A stretch of 64,000 nucleotides of DNA. Origin: Coniochaeta sp. PMI_546 (taxonomy: Eukaryota; Ascomycota; Sordariomycetes; Coniochaetales; Coniochaetaceae). Of this stretch, positions 1 to 13,300 are shown in pieces. Numbering within the stretch: the stretch's first letter is position 1; every line of letters begins with the position of its first letter. Made by a program: the position numbers and the translations under genes. The notes under the pieces were generated by a model, which saw only the letters and a list, made by a program, of their open reading frames with translations, searched no databases and had not been told where the DNA came from. The stretch is from assembly GCA_021432605.1 (NCBI GenBank), contig MU271146.1, forward strand, positions 1,240,001 through 1,304,000, read 5' to 3'.

Positions 1-3000
1 TCCCTCTGTTGGAGCGACGTTCATGTCCCGGAGAGAGGTCCTCGCATACGCTTGCTGTCGCATGCAATGTGTTATGATATGCATATGCAGCTCTCTGGAG
101 CAGAAGACACAGGCTGCTGGGTTCTTGGACGTGGTGGCGTCATTTGAGTGGCAGCGGTCACCCAGAGGATCGTGACGAGACTCCGGTCCGGCCTATTCGA
201 GAAGGTGCAAAGGGTGATGCATGCCCACCTGGAGAATGGCCATTCGGCTGGTGAACGAGGCTGACCTAGCCAGCGAAACAAACTGAAGACGGCTAAAGCT
301 AGGGTTGATACACGGCTTCAGCCTGGGCCGCCATCATCCCGGGTGCATTTGAGCAATGCAAATACGCTCTTCCGTTCATGCACTGTAAATGCCACGAGAT
401 CCATCATGGATATGTGAGCGTGTTGCTGGCTCCACCGCAAACATGTAAGCTCCAGTGAATATGTCATGTATGTTCGTGAAACCTCATGGCAAGGCTGGAT
501 AGAGGAAAAGATATCTCGAAGCCCAACCCTTGCACTCAGTCCTGTAGAGGCTGGTTGGGTAATCCGTCAAGTGACCTTCCTTCAATTCAATATGAACTTT
601 GTATGAACGCCGACAACTCTGCATGACGTGCACCATGGAGTGCATGGGATCCTGTACGGTGTCTTTCGTCTCCCAAGCCCGGCATTTCCTAGCCTCTTCC
701 CCATACAGAATGGTTCCTGAGGTCCGATCTGATATGCCAAGGGAGAACAGCACTCTGTCCTTTGATACATGTTGCGATGGGCGTCTTGAGAGTGTTCATC
801 ATCTCTCACATAACCCAGATAGGGTCGTGCTTGTCTTCGCCATTTGAGACTGACAGCGAGCAGTCGAGGACGAAGGACAAGAGTCGGTAGCATGCTATCG
901 TTCTTTCTCATGCATCCAGAGCGGCTTGATATTGGATTGAAAGGCTGGGCCCCGAACGTGGTGGTCCCACCTACTGACAATATAAGCGCGAACTTCAGGA
1001 CACGGCGAGTTTCTGTACCGGCCAGAACACTGCAATATATTGAGTCCAAGCCCGAGTCGTTGAATAGTGGCAGGAGCTGTTTAGCCGTCCCGATGTCTCT
1101 GGAGCACCAATGAATGTACTGTCTTGTATCTGTACGCAACTGGGTGGTCCTGACGAACCTCCCGCAAAGGACGATGCAGTCTGCACGAATCAGATGACTT
1201 GGACCTGGGCCACGTTCCGCACTCAGGACATTCTGTTGTGATGGTTGGCCACTGGAATAGCACTGTCATGCAGGTGCCAGGCTGCGAAAGCCAACCGAAT
1301 TTGTACCTACATTCCATAGAAGTGATGATATAACATCGTGTCGCGTCGCAGAGAGACGACTGCCAATGGATGACAGCTAGCTTTGCTCAAGGCGTTGTGT
1401 AAGCTCGAGACGACGTTTGAGACGAGAGCAAGCTAAACAGGCCGAAGTGATAAGGTTTGCCTGTTTGGTTCATCCGTCTCTCTGCATGATGTTGTTGCTT
1501 GTGGTAAAATGCGGTAAAACATTCAGTCAGAATACAGGTCTGTTACGCGATCAGTTCCAACGGCCGGAGATGGAAGCTCGGTCTGTCGAATGAGCACACC
1601 GAACAATTACAACAACTCAAGCTTTTTGGAACGGAATAGCCGACGAGCTTGCAGCAACAACTCTATTTTCGGTCTGGTAGCTCGAACCTGTTGATGTTGA
1701 AGACACTCGATGGCGCATGTACAAATAGCTTGGCAACACTCTTGCGGCATAAGCAGGTTATAGAGTGCTTGCATCAGTGACGACTAAAAACAGGTCAGTA
1801 ACTGAATTAGAAGGACCAAAACGAAGAACAAGTCGCTGGCCCGACAGGCCGACACAAGGCTCGGTATCTTTCCTTGTTCCTCATGACATCCTGGGCATCG
1901 AATCATCGACAGGTGAACGTGAATCTGCTGTGCTCGTTGTACCCTTCTGTTTCCTTTTGGAGCTCGAGACATCCCCGATTCATGGTCAATGGTGGCGGCG
2001 ATTTACATCTTCATCAGTCAAAACGTACCATTCAGAAGTTAGGGTATCCTCTCCTCCTTTGTACAAAGCTATGTATGAAATTGCCTCCTCGCAGTAATTT
2101 TGGTCCACTGTCACAGATAACAGATACTGGAAAATGCAGGCCTGAGGCTGGTGTGGCGCACATTGCGCCTCAGTCACTGGAGGTCCAGGGCAAGTGCAAT
2201 GCAGAGTTTAAAGCAGCCGCGCCGTTGCCAAGCCTTTCGAACCGCTAGGACAGCACATGGTTTGAGGTATTTGATGTCGGAGCTACATACCTTACTTAGT
2301 AAAGTAAGTGACAAGTCCAAACATGCCGCCTGCGAGCCGAGAAGAGCAGCAAAGCTTCTCGTCTCAGACAATTTCAGCCTTACTCCACAGGAATGATGTT
2401 GTCCAGTGCGGTTGCAACGTAGCAGCGAGGGCCGTGATGTACATCGCCGTTATTTGACATGTTTATTACCAGCCCTGCAGTGAATAGAGGGGAGGCTGAC
2501 AACACATATTCAGGACGGTGACAACCGTCACTTTCCCTTTTGTCTTGCTATTTTTGTCTCTCATGTGTATTTGCGGTAGGTTCGCGATATCTCTTCCAAG
2601 TATAGTAATGGAAAGCACATGAAACTCTTGAGGTCTAGACAAAGGCCGGCCCGAGGGCGGCCAACGGGGTTGAAGCTAATTAGGCTGCGAATAACGACCT
2701 TTTCAGGTGGGGCACCGCTTCCTACACATATGCGCTGCAGCGCAACTCGCGAGCTCCAGGAAGGAAGGAAGTCTGCCAGGTCCCGGTGGTGTGAACGATG
2801 GTACAGATCAAGTCAGCCTCCAACTGCTTTGGCTGTTGGATTCCCTTCCAGAACCTGTACTTGCTGCTTTGTTGGATGAACTGGAGCAGGTGCATATCAT
2901 TGCAAGATCTCAGTCGCAAGGTAAGGTAAGCTCCAGGAACTGCGACAGGGGCCAGCCGATGACATCCTTGCCGCATCGCTCGATCTTTCCTATGCAGGAG

Positions 3001-6000
3001 TGGCCCCTTGACCACGCCCTCACTGGCACCATCAAACTGTGGCTGACAGCCATCAGACCTTGAATAACACCGAGGCCTCTGCAGCTCAGAATTTTCGCAT
3101 CACTGTCGGCCTTCTGCTTTTGCAACGCAGTTTTGGCTCTTTCCTTCGGTTGAGATTGCATGTGAACAGGAACCAGGCTCGACAAAGTGGAGTCGATAGA
3201 AGGGTACCTTGGCCAACTCACGCGCTGTCAGGCTCATGCATTGTGCTCCGTGCCGCTCGCGAAACAGCGCGATTTCTCCTCAACGCTTCATCTGGACCAA
3301 CAAGCTCGCCCTCGCTACCCATTGAGTTGCTTATTCAAGCAGGTGTGATTGTTATAATGACTCTCGCACATTACCGGCGGCCCACTGGCAACGCGAAACT
3401 GTTCTTGTATCCGGACACATTCGATGAACGCCAGCCGGGATGCGACTCTCCTGCCTTCCGGGCCTCCTGTGCATAGAGTTAATCGGGGGTCGGAACGACT
3501 GTGTTGCACCATAGGCCGCCGACTGGAGCGGTGCTAGGCCATGCTTTTGAAGTCAAAGTAGGCTGACGGGATCGTGCAGGCAGCACAGAAAGCTTCAGGC
3601 CGTGTGGTAAGCGCGCCGTGGTGGACACATCGCGGCGTAATCCTGGGAAAAGGGATCTCAGACACGGTTGGAAGTCCTTTAATCTGGCGGTTAGACACGC
3701 GGGTGTGCGTCTACTAGATTGCATACGACGCCACCAAAGCCCTTTTTCTGCTTCTTTCCTCAAACTTTGAGACAGCTGCTCGATACAAGCCATCCCGTAA
3801 CCGGCCAGTTGGATGCAGCTTAGCTTGGCTTTGGTCGAGCTCACAAGCCAGTGTTCCTCATGGGACATTAATCGCTGGCAAATGGTATAGATCGAAAGCA
3901 AAAGAGCTAAGGTCTGACCGCTTATACCAATTTGAGACAACTAGAGGCAAGAGACACTTGTTAGGAAAGACCAGCAACGCCCGGGGCCAATACTCATCAG
4001 GTGCATGGCAGAAGAACAATTGATGCGAGGGTAATAGAGACCGAGGTTCTTGTTGGTACCCGCTCAATGAGCCTAGGAGACATGCGCTGCGGCTACTTGC
4101 GGCGTGGACGTTTGCACGCAAAAAGGTAGAAAGGAAGACATTCTCATGACAATGGAACTCTGGTGTCCCAGGCAGGTCTCGGTAGTAACTGCCCTGTCGG
4201 TCTCACCCTGGCGAATACGTGAGGTACACATTGCTTTTCCCTTCGTTCCTTCCCAAATTGACTTGCGTAGATCGACAACCTTATCGTGACAGGGCAGCGA
4301 TTGGGTACATAATCCTCCGTGCTCGATCACAAAAGCATGCAAGCCGGCTTTTGGTGTCTACATACCGTAGTACGTACCTAGTAGTCACCAGGTCAGCCAC
4401 AGTCGCACTGCGTAAAATCATCCTGAGCACGGCAGTATCCACTACTTTCACCAGCAACACTCCCAATACGAGCCGTGATGATTTCCAAGTGCCTCCACGC
4501 TGGTAATGTTCCTTTCCGTGCAGGTCACTTCACCACGGTATGTGCGCCGATCGACGTCCGGATTCAGTACGATTGTATACTGTCTTCAGACAATCCCCTG
4601 CTTGGCTGTGGTGTATGTCAGAGATGACTGACGACCCTTCCTAAGGCTTCTCGTCCCTGCTAGGTAGCAGGTTTCTATATGGCAGATGAAGACGCAGGGG
4701 TGTCTTCGATCTGCTCTCGTCAATCTCATCATGCCATCACAGTTTGTTCCTGTCTTTTGCACAAGGGCCTAGGATGACGCTGACGCGAACACGACGGCAA
4801 TATGACACGCTTAGGGCCCGTCGAGCTGGGAATACGTAAACAGCCTGTCTCCCGTACTCATCTCGTTCTGGCCAAATCATGGCGCGAGTGTGCCTGGCAT
4901 GATGGATCTTGCTTGCGTTCAGCTGCCGCAGCGAGTCGGAGGCCATGATTTACTGATCCGTCAAGGTACCTTGCCGTTCGGGCCCTGTTCTGGCCCCCAT
5001 CCTGTTCCCCTCTTCTCTGCTGGCCTTCCTTTCAAAACCAACCTACAACACCCTAGTTCCTGGATGAAACTGTGGGCGCTGAAACCCCTGCCAACGGATG
5101 CCTCTCATGGGTTATCGGTCCAACGATGAAGAAGCACGGACTTTGGACCTTCGGCATTGTTTAAGGCCACGCCATGGGCGGCTCCTCGAAAAGAAGCTTC
5201 CACCGTTGTGCGAATCGGTCTTCTAGCCCGAGCGCCTTTTCTTCCTTTGGCATAACCCACTTTCGTACACATAGGCAGGCGCGCTCGCCCTGCTTGATGC
5301 GACCCTCGAGACGCACGACACCTCTCCTCACATGCTTACCACGGTGCTGCTGTATTTCCCACACATGGTATACAGTCGCACCAACCCCATCGAGGCTAGC
5401 CTGCAACTCCTCGTCCAGCAGTGTAGCACATCAGATCAGCCTACGGCATGTTCGGCGCAGCTTTCCTCAAAGCTGACGGCATCATGAAGCATGTCAAGAT
5501 CTCACCATGTCCGGCATTCGAGAAAGCCCTGCCAGGGTCCATGTAGGAGGATAAGACATGCCGCGGTGCGAGACAGATAATTTGCCGTCACCGCCCCAGA
5601 ACCGGACAGAGAACTCGTCATGTAGTCTCCAGGGCCGAGTTATCACGGCCGGGCTCAATCAAAGTGCTTTAATGCACTGGCTGGCATTCTGCTTTTCCTG
5701 TGCTCCGTGCATGTCGAGCTGCTGGTGCTTCAGCTAAGCAGCGAGAAGTGGATCTTGAGAGATACGAGACAACGAGACACTTGGGTGGTGCACTTCTTGT
5801 TGGAAACAGCAGAAGCGACATGCTTCTTTCTCTACACTACAGGTGCTTGCCAAACCAGCCTGTCCGTCAGAGATGCATTACCAAACACGGCTGCTAGAGG
5901 TGGACAAGCTGCCGAAGGAGCTAATCCTCCTTTGGCGAGGTACCGGGAGGGAAGAGATCTACCCACACTGATCTTCCATTCTCCCCTGTCGCAGCCACAT

Positions 6001-7300
6001 TGCCAGGGTCAAAGCATCAGAATCCCTCACTCCCCACCTCCCGCACCTTCGTATGCTTTCCCACCTTCAGCGGGTTTGTAGCCAACCCTATCCTACACTA
6101 CACGTACCACCAGAAAGCAACAGGCATCCTGAGAAAGGCCGCTCCGTCCTCGCTAGGTGATCCGAATCTGGGCTCACCCCCCCTGCACCGGTACTTCCTT
6201 TCCTCATCAAACCATCGCGCCCTCTTTCCCCAGCCCGGCACACCCTTCCTTGACCAGCATATCGTCCCTATTGGTCCAAAGGGGGGAGCTCAACAACGGT
6301 CATGCCTTCATCCGTGGAGACCAACTGGGCTAATGTAGCAGAGGACCAATCAACCGTCGATGGACGTTCCAGCCGGGATGTTCTGCACTGCTCGAGCATT
6401 TGATTCCCCTCCGAGGTTTCCCTGTTCTTTCGTGCTGCTTGCTGCCAGAGCAACATTGAGCACAGTGGGTTGCGTTGCGGCCAGGGTGGATTGACTCCAG
6501 TGAGACAGCGAGTGAGATCGGTGCTGCCCTGCGAGGACAGCCCAGTCCACCCGCAGTTCGTCGATCCTCTTGTCTCGTCTGTGTTGGGTATCGGATCTCT
6601 GTCCTTGTCTTATTGGTCCTGGGCTGCACCAAGTAACCTCTCATCTCCTCGAGTGCTTGATGCACAGCTGCTTGAACGCTATACCTGGCTACAAGAACAA
6701 GCGCATAGAGCAGCCTCTCCCTCGCCGTAGACTGTCAATCACTTCTTCTGCTGGAAGACTTGGCATGTACGTTCCTCGACCTATCTCTGTCTGGTGACTG
6801 TCAAGTCCCCAGTTGGTTCCATGCTTTGTATGGTACGGCATTAGCCATTCAGCCGAGTCTTCTATCAACCAGGGTCTCTTCGTTATATCTTGACACTCTC
6901 GACATCCACCCTGGACCTAAAAATCGGTGTGGCTCAGCTGGTCAATACCTGGAAGGGCTTGATATTATATTACCTACGGCGTGGAGTGCTAGCCCGCGGT
7001 TCGTGTCTAATCAGAGGGACCGTCCGAGATGGACTGAAGGTAACGCTACACTATAGCCACTGTTTCCAGTCAGGTACCAGATACCCCGAGCTTTCAAGCA
7101 CCCTTGGCCTCGATCTTTACGGTTGCCCTTGCGGACCCTGGTCTTTGTCTCCGGATCCTGCCTTGACATTTTCTCCGCCTGGACTTGTTAGGCCTCGCCG
7201 GTATTTATTCCAAGTCTTGTCCTACTGGAAAGAGCCGGGCTTACCAGGGCCGGCACCACTGCAACTGCATCTAATCCTTGAGCTCCATACATAACAAGGG
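1..7300. other. gene-poor intergenic DNA upstream of the homeodomain gene
   Basis: I see no supportable gene here. Open frames on both strands are short (at most about 185 codons), overlap one another on opposite strands, lack recognisable domains and do not join through plausible splice sites. From about 5.9 kb the plus strand becomes rich in C and T with CCACCTCCC-like tracts, as is common in promoters and leaders of filamentous fungi. The stretch probably contains the distal promoter of the homeodomain gene. Non-coding transcripts cannot be excluded. Confidence 0.5.
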
Positions 7301-8117
7301 CTTGCCAGTTCGCAGAGACCTCGAGGCCGACTGACCCCACCGGAGCATCGTTCAACACCCTCAAATCATACAAGATCGGATCTCATCCTCAGAGTCCGAT
7401 TTCGAGACCTACCCGATACCCTACCTTCTTCGCCGCGTATGTTCCTCAGGGATCTTTGCTAAACCCTTGTTCTCTTTCCATCAGACTTCAGTGGCGATAC
7501 TGCTGACGTACACTGAAAATAACTTGTGCGCCTTGCTCGTCTGATCGCCGTTTGGTGAACTGGTTCCCCTCTCGAACTACATCAGGACCAAAAGAGGAGG
7601 CACCAAGAAGGCCTCTCAGCCCTCCCCCATCTCCAGGGGGCAAGAGAGTCTCTCTGGTTTGATCTACGACGATTCTTGGTGGTGCATCTTCGACCGCGCT
7701 GGGCAAACCTTAGGAACGTCTTCGCCACCAGGACCGGTTGACCGATCAGTCTCAACCTGCAGGATCTGCTAACCGAGATCACCACGAACCAAGTTTCCGA
7801 ATCCGAAGGTAGAGCGAGAATCTATCTGCCAGGGACGACAATCTTCTCATGTACCTCAAGTGGTCTTGACATCCGTCCAAAAGGATCAATCCTCAACTTC
7901 TTCCCCAGCAAGGCGTCCGTGGACGCCTCCTGTGAGGACGGAAGCAGGACGGAAACAGTCCTCTTCGGGTATCTGGAAAACGTCAGCACACCTCTCACAT
8001 ACCATCTCGCGATCCTCCATCCCAATGCTTGTTACCAGGCAATGTGAACTGGAGCAGAACCATTGGTCTATCAGCAAGCTTGAGACCATCTTCCACAAGC
8101 CGTCCAACAGTTCACGC
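7301..8117 (+). promoter_or_regulatory. probable long 5' leader / proximal promoter of the homeodomain gene
   Basis: This 0.8 kb lies directly before the proposed start at 8118 and has no gene of its own. The frame of the first coding exon stays open upstream to about 7860, with another in-frame ATG at 8025. Translation could therefore begin earlier, or the segment may be transcribed leader. Long leaders with upstream ATGs are common on fungal developmental regulators. The transcription start is not visible. Confidence 0.35.
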
Positions 8118-10318
8118 ATGTCGACCAACTACGAACCTCCGTTATCGACGCAGTCTGATTGGCAGGGGCAGTACTCTTCCTTTCTTCCGCCAGGAGACAC
8201 TAGCATATTCTCGCAGCCCTACGAACATGTGGGCAGTTCGGCCGAGCACTCGGACTCGCAGGCACAACCGCGCCCAGGTACTGCCAGCAACAATCCGCTT
8301 GATGTCGAGAACATGAAGTCCGAGACGGTGACAATGGGTTCCCCGCTTGCCCACCGCCGAAGCCTCGATCCTCTAGGACTTCGTCAGCCCAAACCCGCGA
8401 GCCCGATCCAAGAGCACCCGGAAGAACAAGGGAAGCAGTATCCTCAGAAACATGAGGAATCCGCTCAGGACGACTCGCTTGCCTCCACGGAGACACCAGG
8501 CATGTCTCTGGGCTCCAACCCGCTGAGTTCTGTCTCGTCGACTGGCCACACTTCCGACATACCGGCCAGTCATCAAGAGAACGATGCCCAAGCAGCTATC
8601 AAGGACGAAGAAGAGGAAGTATTGGATGACGAGGAGATGCTGGAGGGGGACGGTGATGGCGAAGTACCATCACATCCTCAGACGGCTGCAGAACGTACGG
8701 CACAACGACGAAAGATGAAGCGATTCAGGTAAGCGATTCACGCCGTCCAGAACTTGTCGAAGGACGGAAGCTTACAACCCTAGGCTCACCCACCAGCAAA
8801 CCCGGTTCCTCATGAGCGAGTTTGCCAAGCAACCTCACCCGGACGCAGCTCATAGGGAAAGACTCTCTCGAGAAATCCCTGGACTGAGCCCTCGTCAAGT
8901 TCAAGTCTGGTTCCAAAACCGGTACGTGTAGCAGGTTCTCAAAACAAGTCTAGGTGCTGACAGTTTGTTAGTCGTGCGAAGATTAAACGCTTGACAGCCG
9001 ATGACAGGGATAGGATGATCAAGATGAGGGCAGTTCCGGATGACTTCGACAACGTACAGGCACTCCATTCGCCGTATGGAGCGGTACATGGTTTAGGGAC
9101 CCCCCTGACGTCTCCGGTCGATTTTGGCGCCTCGACCTACGCCGACCACATCATGCGGCCCTTAATGGTTGATGTTCGCCGGTCGGAAGGCGACGAACAT
9201 CTCTCTCCCACGGGTTTGAGCCCAGCGTTTGGGAGCATTGGCTTCAGCCCGTCGACGAGCCTCAATAACCCGGATATTCTATCTCCGATGTCAACAGGTT
9301 CAGGCGAGCGTTACGCATACCCAAACCATATGTCCACCCCGCTCAGCGCGGGCCCCCGGACATCAAATCCATATGCTCGTCAACCCAACCTCGATACGAG
9401 CATGTCTATGCACAATCATCACGGTAGACACCAGATACGGCCCCTTCAGCCGCTTCAACTACGCGACACCATGACAAGATCACGATCAGACAGTCTGCAA
9501 TCACCTCTGCGCAGTAGCATGTCTTGGAAAGGCGATGCAATCGACTACACCACTTACCAAGGGGGGAGCCAATCTCCTCAAATGGGAGGGCGACAAGTAT
9601 CAGCCTATCCTCAGGATCAAATGAGCGGGAACTCTACAAGCGCATTGGGCGGCTATGACTCGAGCAATTATTCTTGTATGTCTCGGGCGAGATCTTCTCT
9701 TGATCGGGTGGTATTCTGTACTAACCACTGTCAGCAGCCTCGACTGTTCAGTCACCCACACACATGAACTACCCCAACTTTCAGTCTTCCAGCATGCAGA
9801 GTTCTCAAAACAGATCACGGCTCCGGGCCGCGTCTGCGTCTCTGCCTCTTGGCCTCGATCTGCGAACCCAGTTCAGATCCGTTGGCACGGGCCATAGCAT
9901 GCAATCGACCGCCCATTCCCCAGGCCCTCGAACATCGTCCAATGCCCAGATCGGAGGAGTATCATCGACCTACTCAAGCTACCCATCAGCTCCACTGACT
10001 GCACCGATGGACTTTCTTCCCAGAACACCCGGATTCCGGTCATCAGGGGCTGACTATTCGATGCCCCAGATGAGTGCGCCCATAGCACCATCGAACGACT
10101 TTGCCCAGGCTTTTCAGAGCATGTCTGGATCAAGTTCCAGGACGCCGATGAGGGACACTTTTGGTGGCGGACCATTGTCAATAGGACAAAACCAGACGTC
10201 TGGGGAAAGGAGCGATGACTATACACAAGACCGTATGGGTATTAAGCGGAAGCGCAGCTTTACTGGACCCTCATCAGCCGCTTCTACTGGGCAGAGTGCA
10301 TACGGCAGTACGACTTAA
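8118..10318 (+). CDS. homeodomain transcription factor (4 exons)
   Basis: Predicted nuclear DNA-binding regulator of 678 residues. Exons: 8118-8728, 8784-8921, 8972-9675 and about 9735-10318; introns are 50-59 bp with GT-AG ends, and joining them keeps the frame throughout. The homeodomain lies at about residues 198-257. Its first arginine-rich arm (KMKRFR) is in exon 1, helices 1-2 are in exon 2, and the recognition helix WFQNRRAK (about 246-253) is split by intron 2 inside an arginine codon. An acidic run (DEEEEVLDDEEM) precedes the domain. The long C-terminal half is Ser/Pro/Gln/Met-rich and low in complexity, as in activation regions. The start chosen is the ATG giving MSTNYEPPL; an in-frame ATG at 8025 is the alternative. 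The last acceptor could lie 3 nt later. Homeodomain proteins of this kind control conidiation or fruiting in Sordariomycetes, but I cannot assign an orthologue. Confidence 0.88.
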
Positions 10319-13300
10319 CGACGAGCGCAGAATTGGGGATCAACTTTGGGTCTGCATGATTGCGGGTGCGGAGTTCCACGCGGTCGAGGGGGGATTGGAA
10401 GAACCTCTCTTATTCACCCTATTTGCCACTACGCATCTCTTTCCTTCACTCCAAGATATAATACCCATGCCTTTCACCATGCTTACGATTTGTTTATCGC
10501 GATTTTCTCCATTTCGCAATATTTGAGCGTGATCGCGCAAAGACTTTATACGACTATCAACAACGCAAATCGAATACATGATTACCGAAGATGGACAAGA
10601 TTCGCGGACGCGGGATTTATCACGAAACAAACAAAAACGACGGCAGTGGATAAATGAAAATGACATTGATGATTTTCGGCGGATGATACACCTGCACGGG
10701 GGTTCCAGATGTTCTACGGCGTTGTATCCGTGTCCACGACAGGGCACCTGGTTCCCTAAGGAAGGATGGGGCAGATCACGACTGAGTACTGGGGTTAGGG
10801 GCTTTTTTTTTTTTTTTGGGCTTCTTCTGGGCGGGTTGGCGGCTTTGGAGCAGTACTTTCCCGGGTGTTCACCCGAAGGCAGTTTGAACTTGGTGGCTGT
10901 TATTGCTTGCAATGGAGAAGGATGCTTGTGTGCATAAGCGAAGGTGGTAATGGCCCCCCTACGGTTGAGTCCTGGACCCAACGCAGCGGCCAACATCGGC
11001 ACACGCAGCAGTATCATCGAGTGCTGCCATATACGACGTCTCGTGGGCCTGCAGCTGCAGGACAAGCAAGCGCAGGACTGACGACAGTGACAGGAAGAAA
11101 CTCAGGGCCTGGAAGTCGGCATTATTTGATGGATTCTCTTCTTGTTTTCTATATGGCTGTGGGCAATTTTCTGTATATACGATTAGGACTGCAGACTATG
11201 CGGCTTACAGTTCCATGTCTGCTACTATTATTGTTTATTTACGAACCCCTTTCCACGTTACCACTTTGGCAGCACCTCAAATTCTAGCCAGCCCGCCTGG
11301 TAACTCCAACCAATATTCCAATCCAATCAAGTTGTTGTTTTTCAAGAACAAGACAGATTTGACGGCTTTACTTATGTCAGTAGACATCAGATTCATGTTT
11401 CATAGACACGGCAGAGACGAGCAAATCAAGGCAGATAGACACCAATATAGGAGCCAGGACAATTGACTGAAAGTTATCGTCCTGCCTTCTTAGAGATAGT
11501 CCCTTCGAAGCGACCTTGTAGCTCCTAAACCTAAGGATCAAAACGCTGAACTCGGCCCTACACTTGACAGCGCTGCAGCTGCCTCTTTGGTCCTCTAGGC
11601 GCCCTGGTTGGCCAGTCTGTGAGCCGGCTTCATCTCGGTCAACCCCGGATTGCTAGGTCCCATATCTCAAGTGCAATATAGCCGTGCCGCTACGTGCGCC
11701 TCTTTGCTTTCCCACAGTAAAATTGTTACCAGGGGCCTAAGCTCATTCTGAAGCGTGCGGTCAGTGAATACATGCCTTCACCCGAATGGAATTGCGCCTG
11801 ACGGCAGCTTCGGACTCACGATTGAGCTTGAGCGATTTAGAAGCATGCGTTGCAGATATGCCGAGAGGTCGTCGTAGTTGCAATGTTACCGAACATAACC
11901 AGACCACTGTCGCTACTCTTCTAGCTTATCCTGCAATGTTTCGGAGGGATGCGATTGACGAATATCGGACAATAAGGAGGTGGAGAACAGGTACACACTC
12001 AAAGTTTGGCGGGATGGAACGTCAAGGCTGTTCCTATTGGCATGCGGAGGGACGAACTCGGTACTCCTCCATCTTTGTGCAAGATCATCCTTCTAGAAGC
12101 ACTCATGGAACGAATCATTCTCCAGTGTCAACCTAGCATCGCTGTCACCTACTGATGCCACCGTACCTTACATCAAACAGTCTCTTCGTCATTTATCCTA
12201 TGTGCCAGGATTCCATCGCTGTGACATTGGCACGAGAGATACAGCAGATGGAAGGGAAGAAATGCTACCGCTACGTCAAATGCCAACATTTTGAGATGTT
12301 CACAGAAGCTCCGCCGCCTGTCATGTCAAAGACACGCGCGCCATGTTCTTACCTTTGCCGATCAAAGAGGCAATATACGGCGGGAGGAGCCTCCCTCTCC
12401 CCCTCCGCACTGCAAGTGCCCGGCCTACCTACTTGAGTAGCATTCAAAGACACATGGATGCCGGATGGTGCATTTGCTTACACAGCCCAGTACCAAGATC
12501 TCTTGATGGACCGATATTCCCCTCTCACCAGTCCGCTATCATACGGTGCGACAGCACGAAGCCAGCCAATGATTTGGCGGCGCGCACACCCATCTGACCA
12601 CTGGAAGAACGTGCATTAGGGAGAATCTCGTACATGTACATACATCGCAATAGACGTGATGCGAAGAGTTGACAGACATGAGATCCCAGTACTCAGCTCT
12701 AGTGTCGATTCCACAAGGGAGCTCATTGTCCGACTGTCCTTCACACACACCCACACACCCTGGGGGCCTCTCCAAAAACCCAATCGGCGTACCACACGCC
12801 CTGTGTATCTGATCGGCACTTGTATGACATTGGACGCCGTGACGAAGGGTAGCATCATCAAATCCCGGGAGAGTCTGGCGGGATTTGTGCTCTCGGAGGC
12901 GGTGTGGGCGATTCCTTGTTCGAGAAACCTACTGCTTTTGGCTGAAGCCGATATTCCCAAGCCTGATGTGACAGGCAGAGGCACTTCAAGTCCACTACAT
13001 TCGACCTGGAGGGAGGTTCAAGTGGTAGAGGGAGCCTAGCCACCTTTTTTCCATGTGCTGTGTCCACAGTCACAGCAGGACGGATTAGGCGAGATGTATC
13101 TGCTTATGCTGAATCCTACCAATGCCGGCATGTGTTTGGCCGCCTACCCGTGCTTGCAACATATGGAGTTCCATAGCAGCTCGACGACGCACACACCGTA
13201 GAGCGGTGGGAAGGGCAGAGGACTCTGCCTTCTAGTCTAGTACATGTGCGACGGCTGTACGATCGCTTTCGATCTCTTGGGACGAATTAGTCAGGACTGG

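Noticed and set aside
582-1139. 185-codon minus-strand open frame
   Set aside because: Overlaps several other frames of similar length on both strands, no domain, no splice partners; consistent with chance.
3039-3940. 145-codon plus-strand and 153-codon minus-strand frames
   Set aside because: No recognisable motif, atypical composition, no exon structure.
6925-7020. tRNA-like start (GGTGTGGCTCAGCTGGTC) resembling a D-arm
   Set aside because: No matching acceptor stem, anticodon arm or canonical T-loop follows.
10340-11065. 241-codon frame antisense to the homeodomain 3' region
   Set aside because: Contains a poly-lysine run made by the T15 tract and shows no family similarity; likely by-product.
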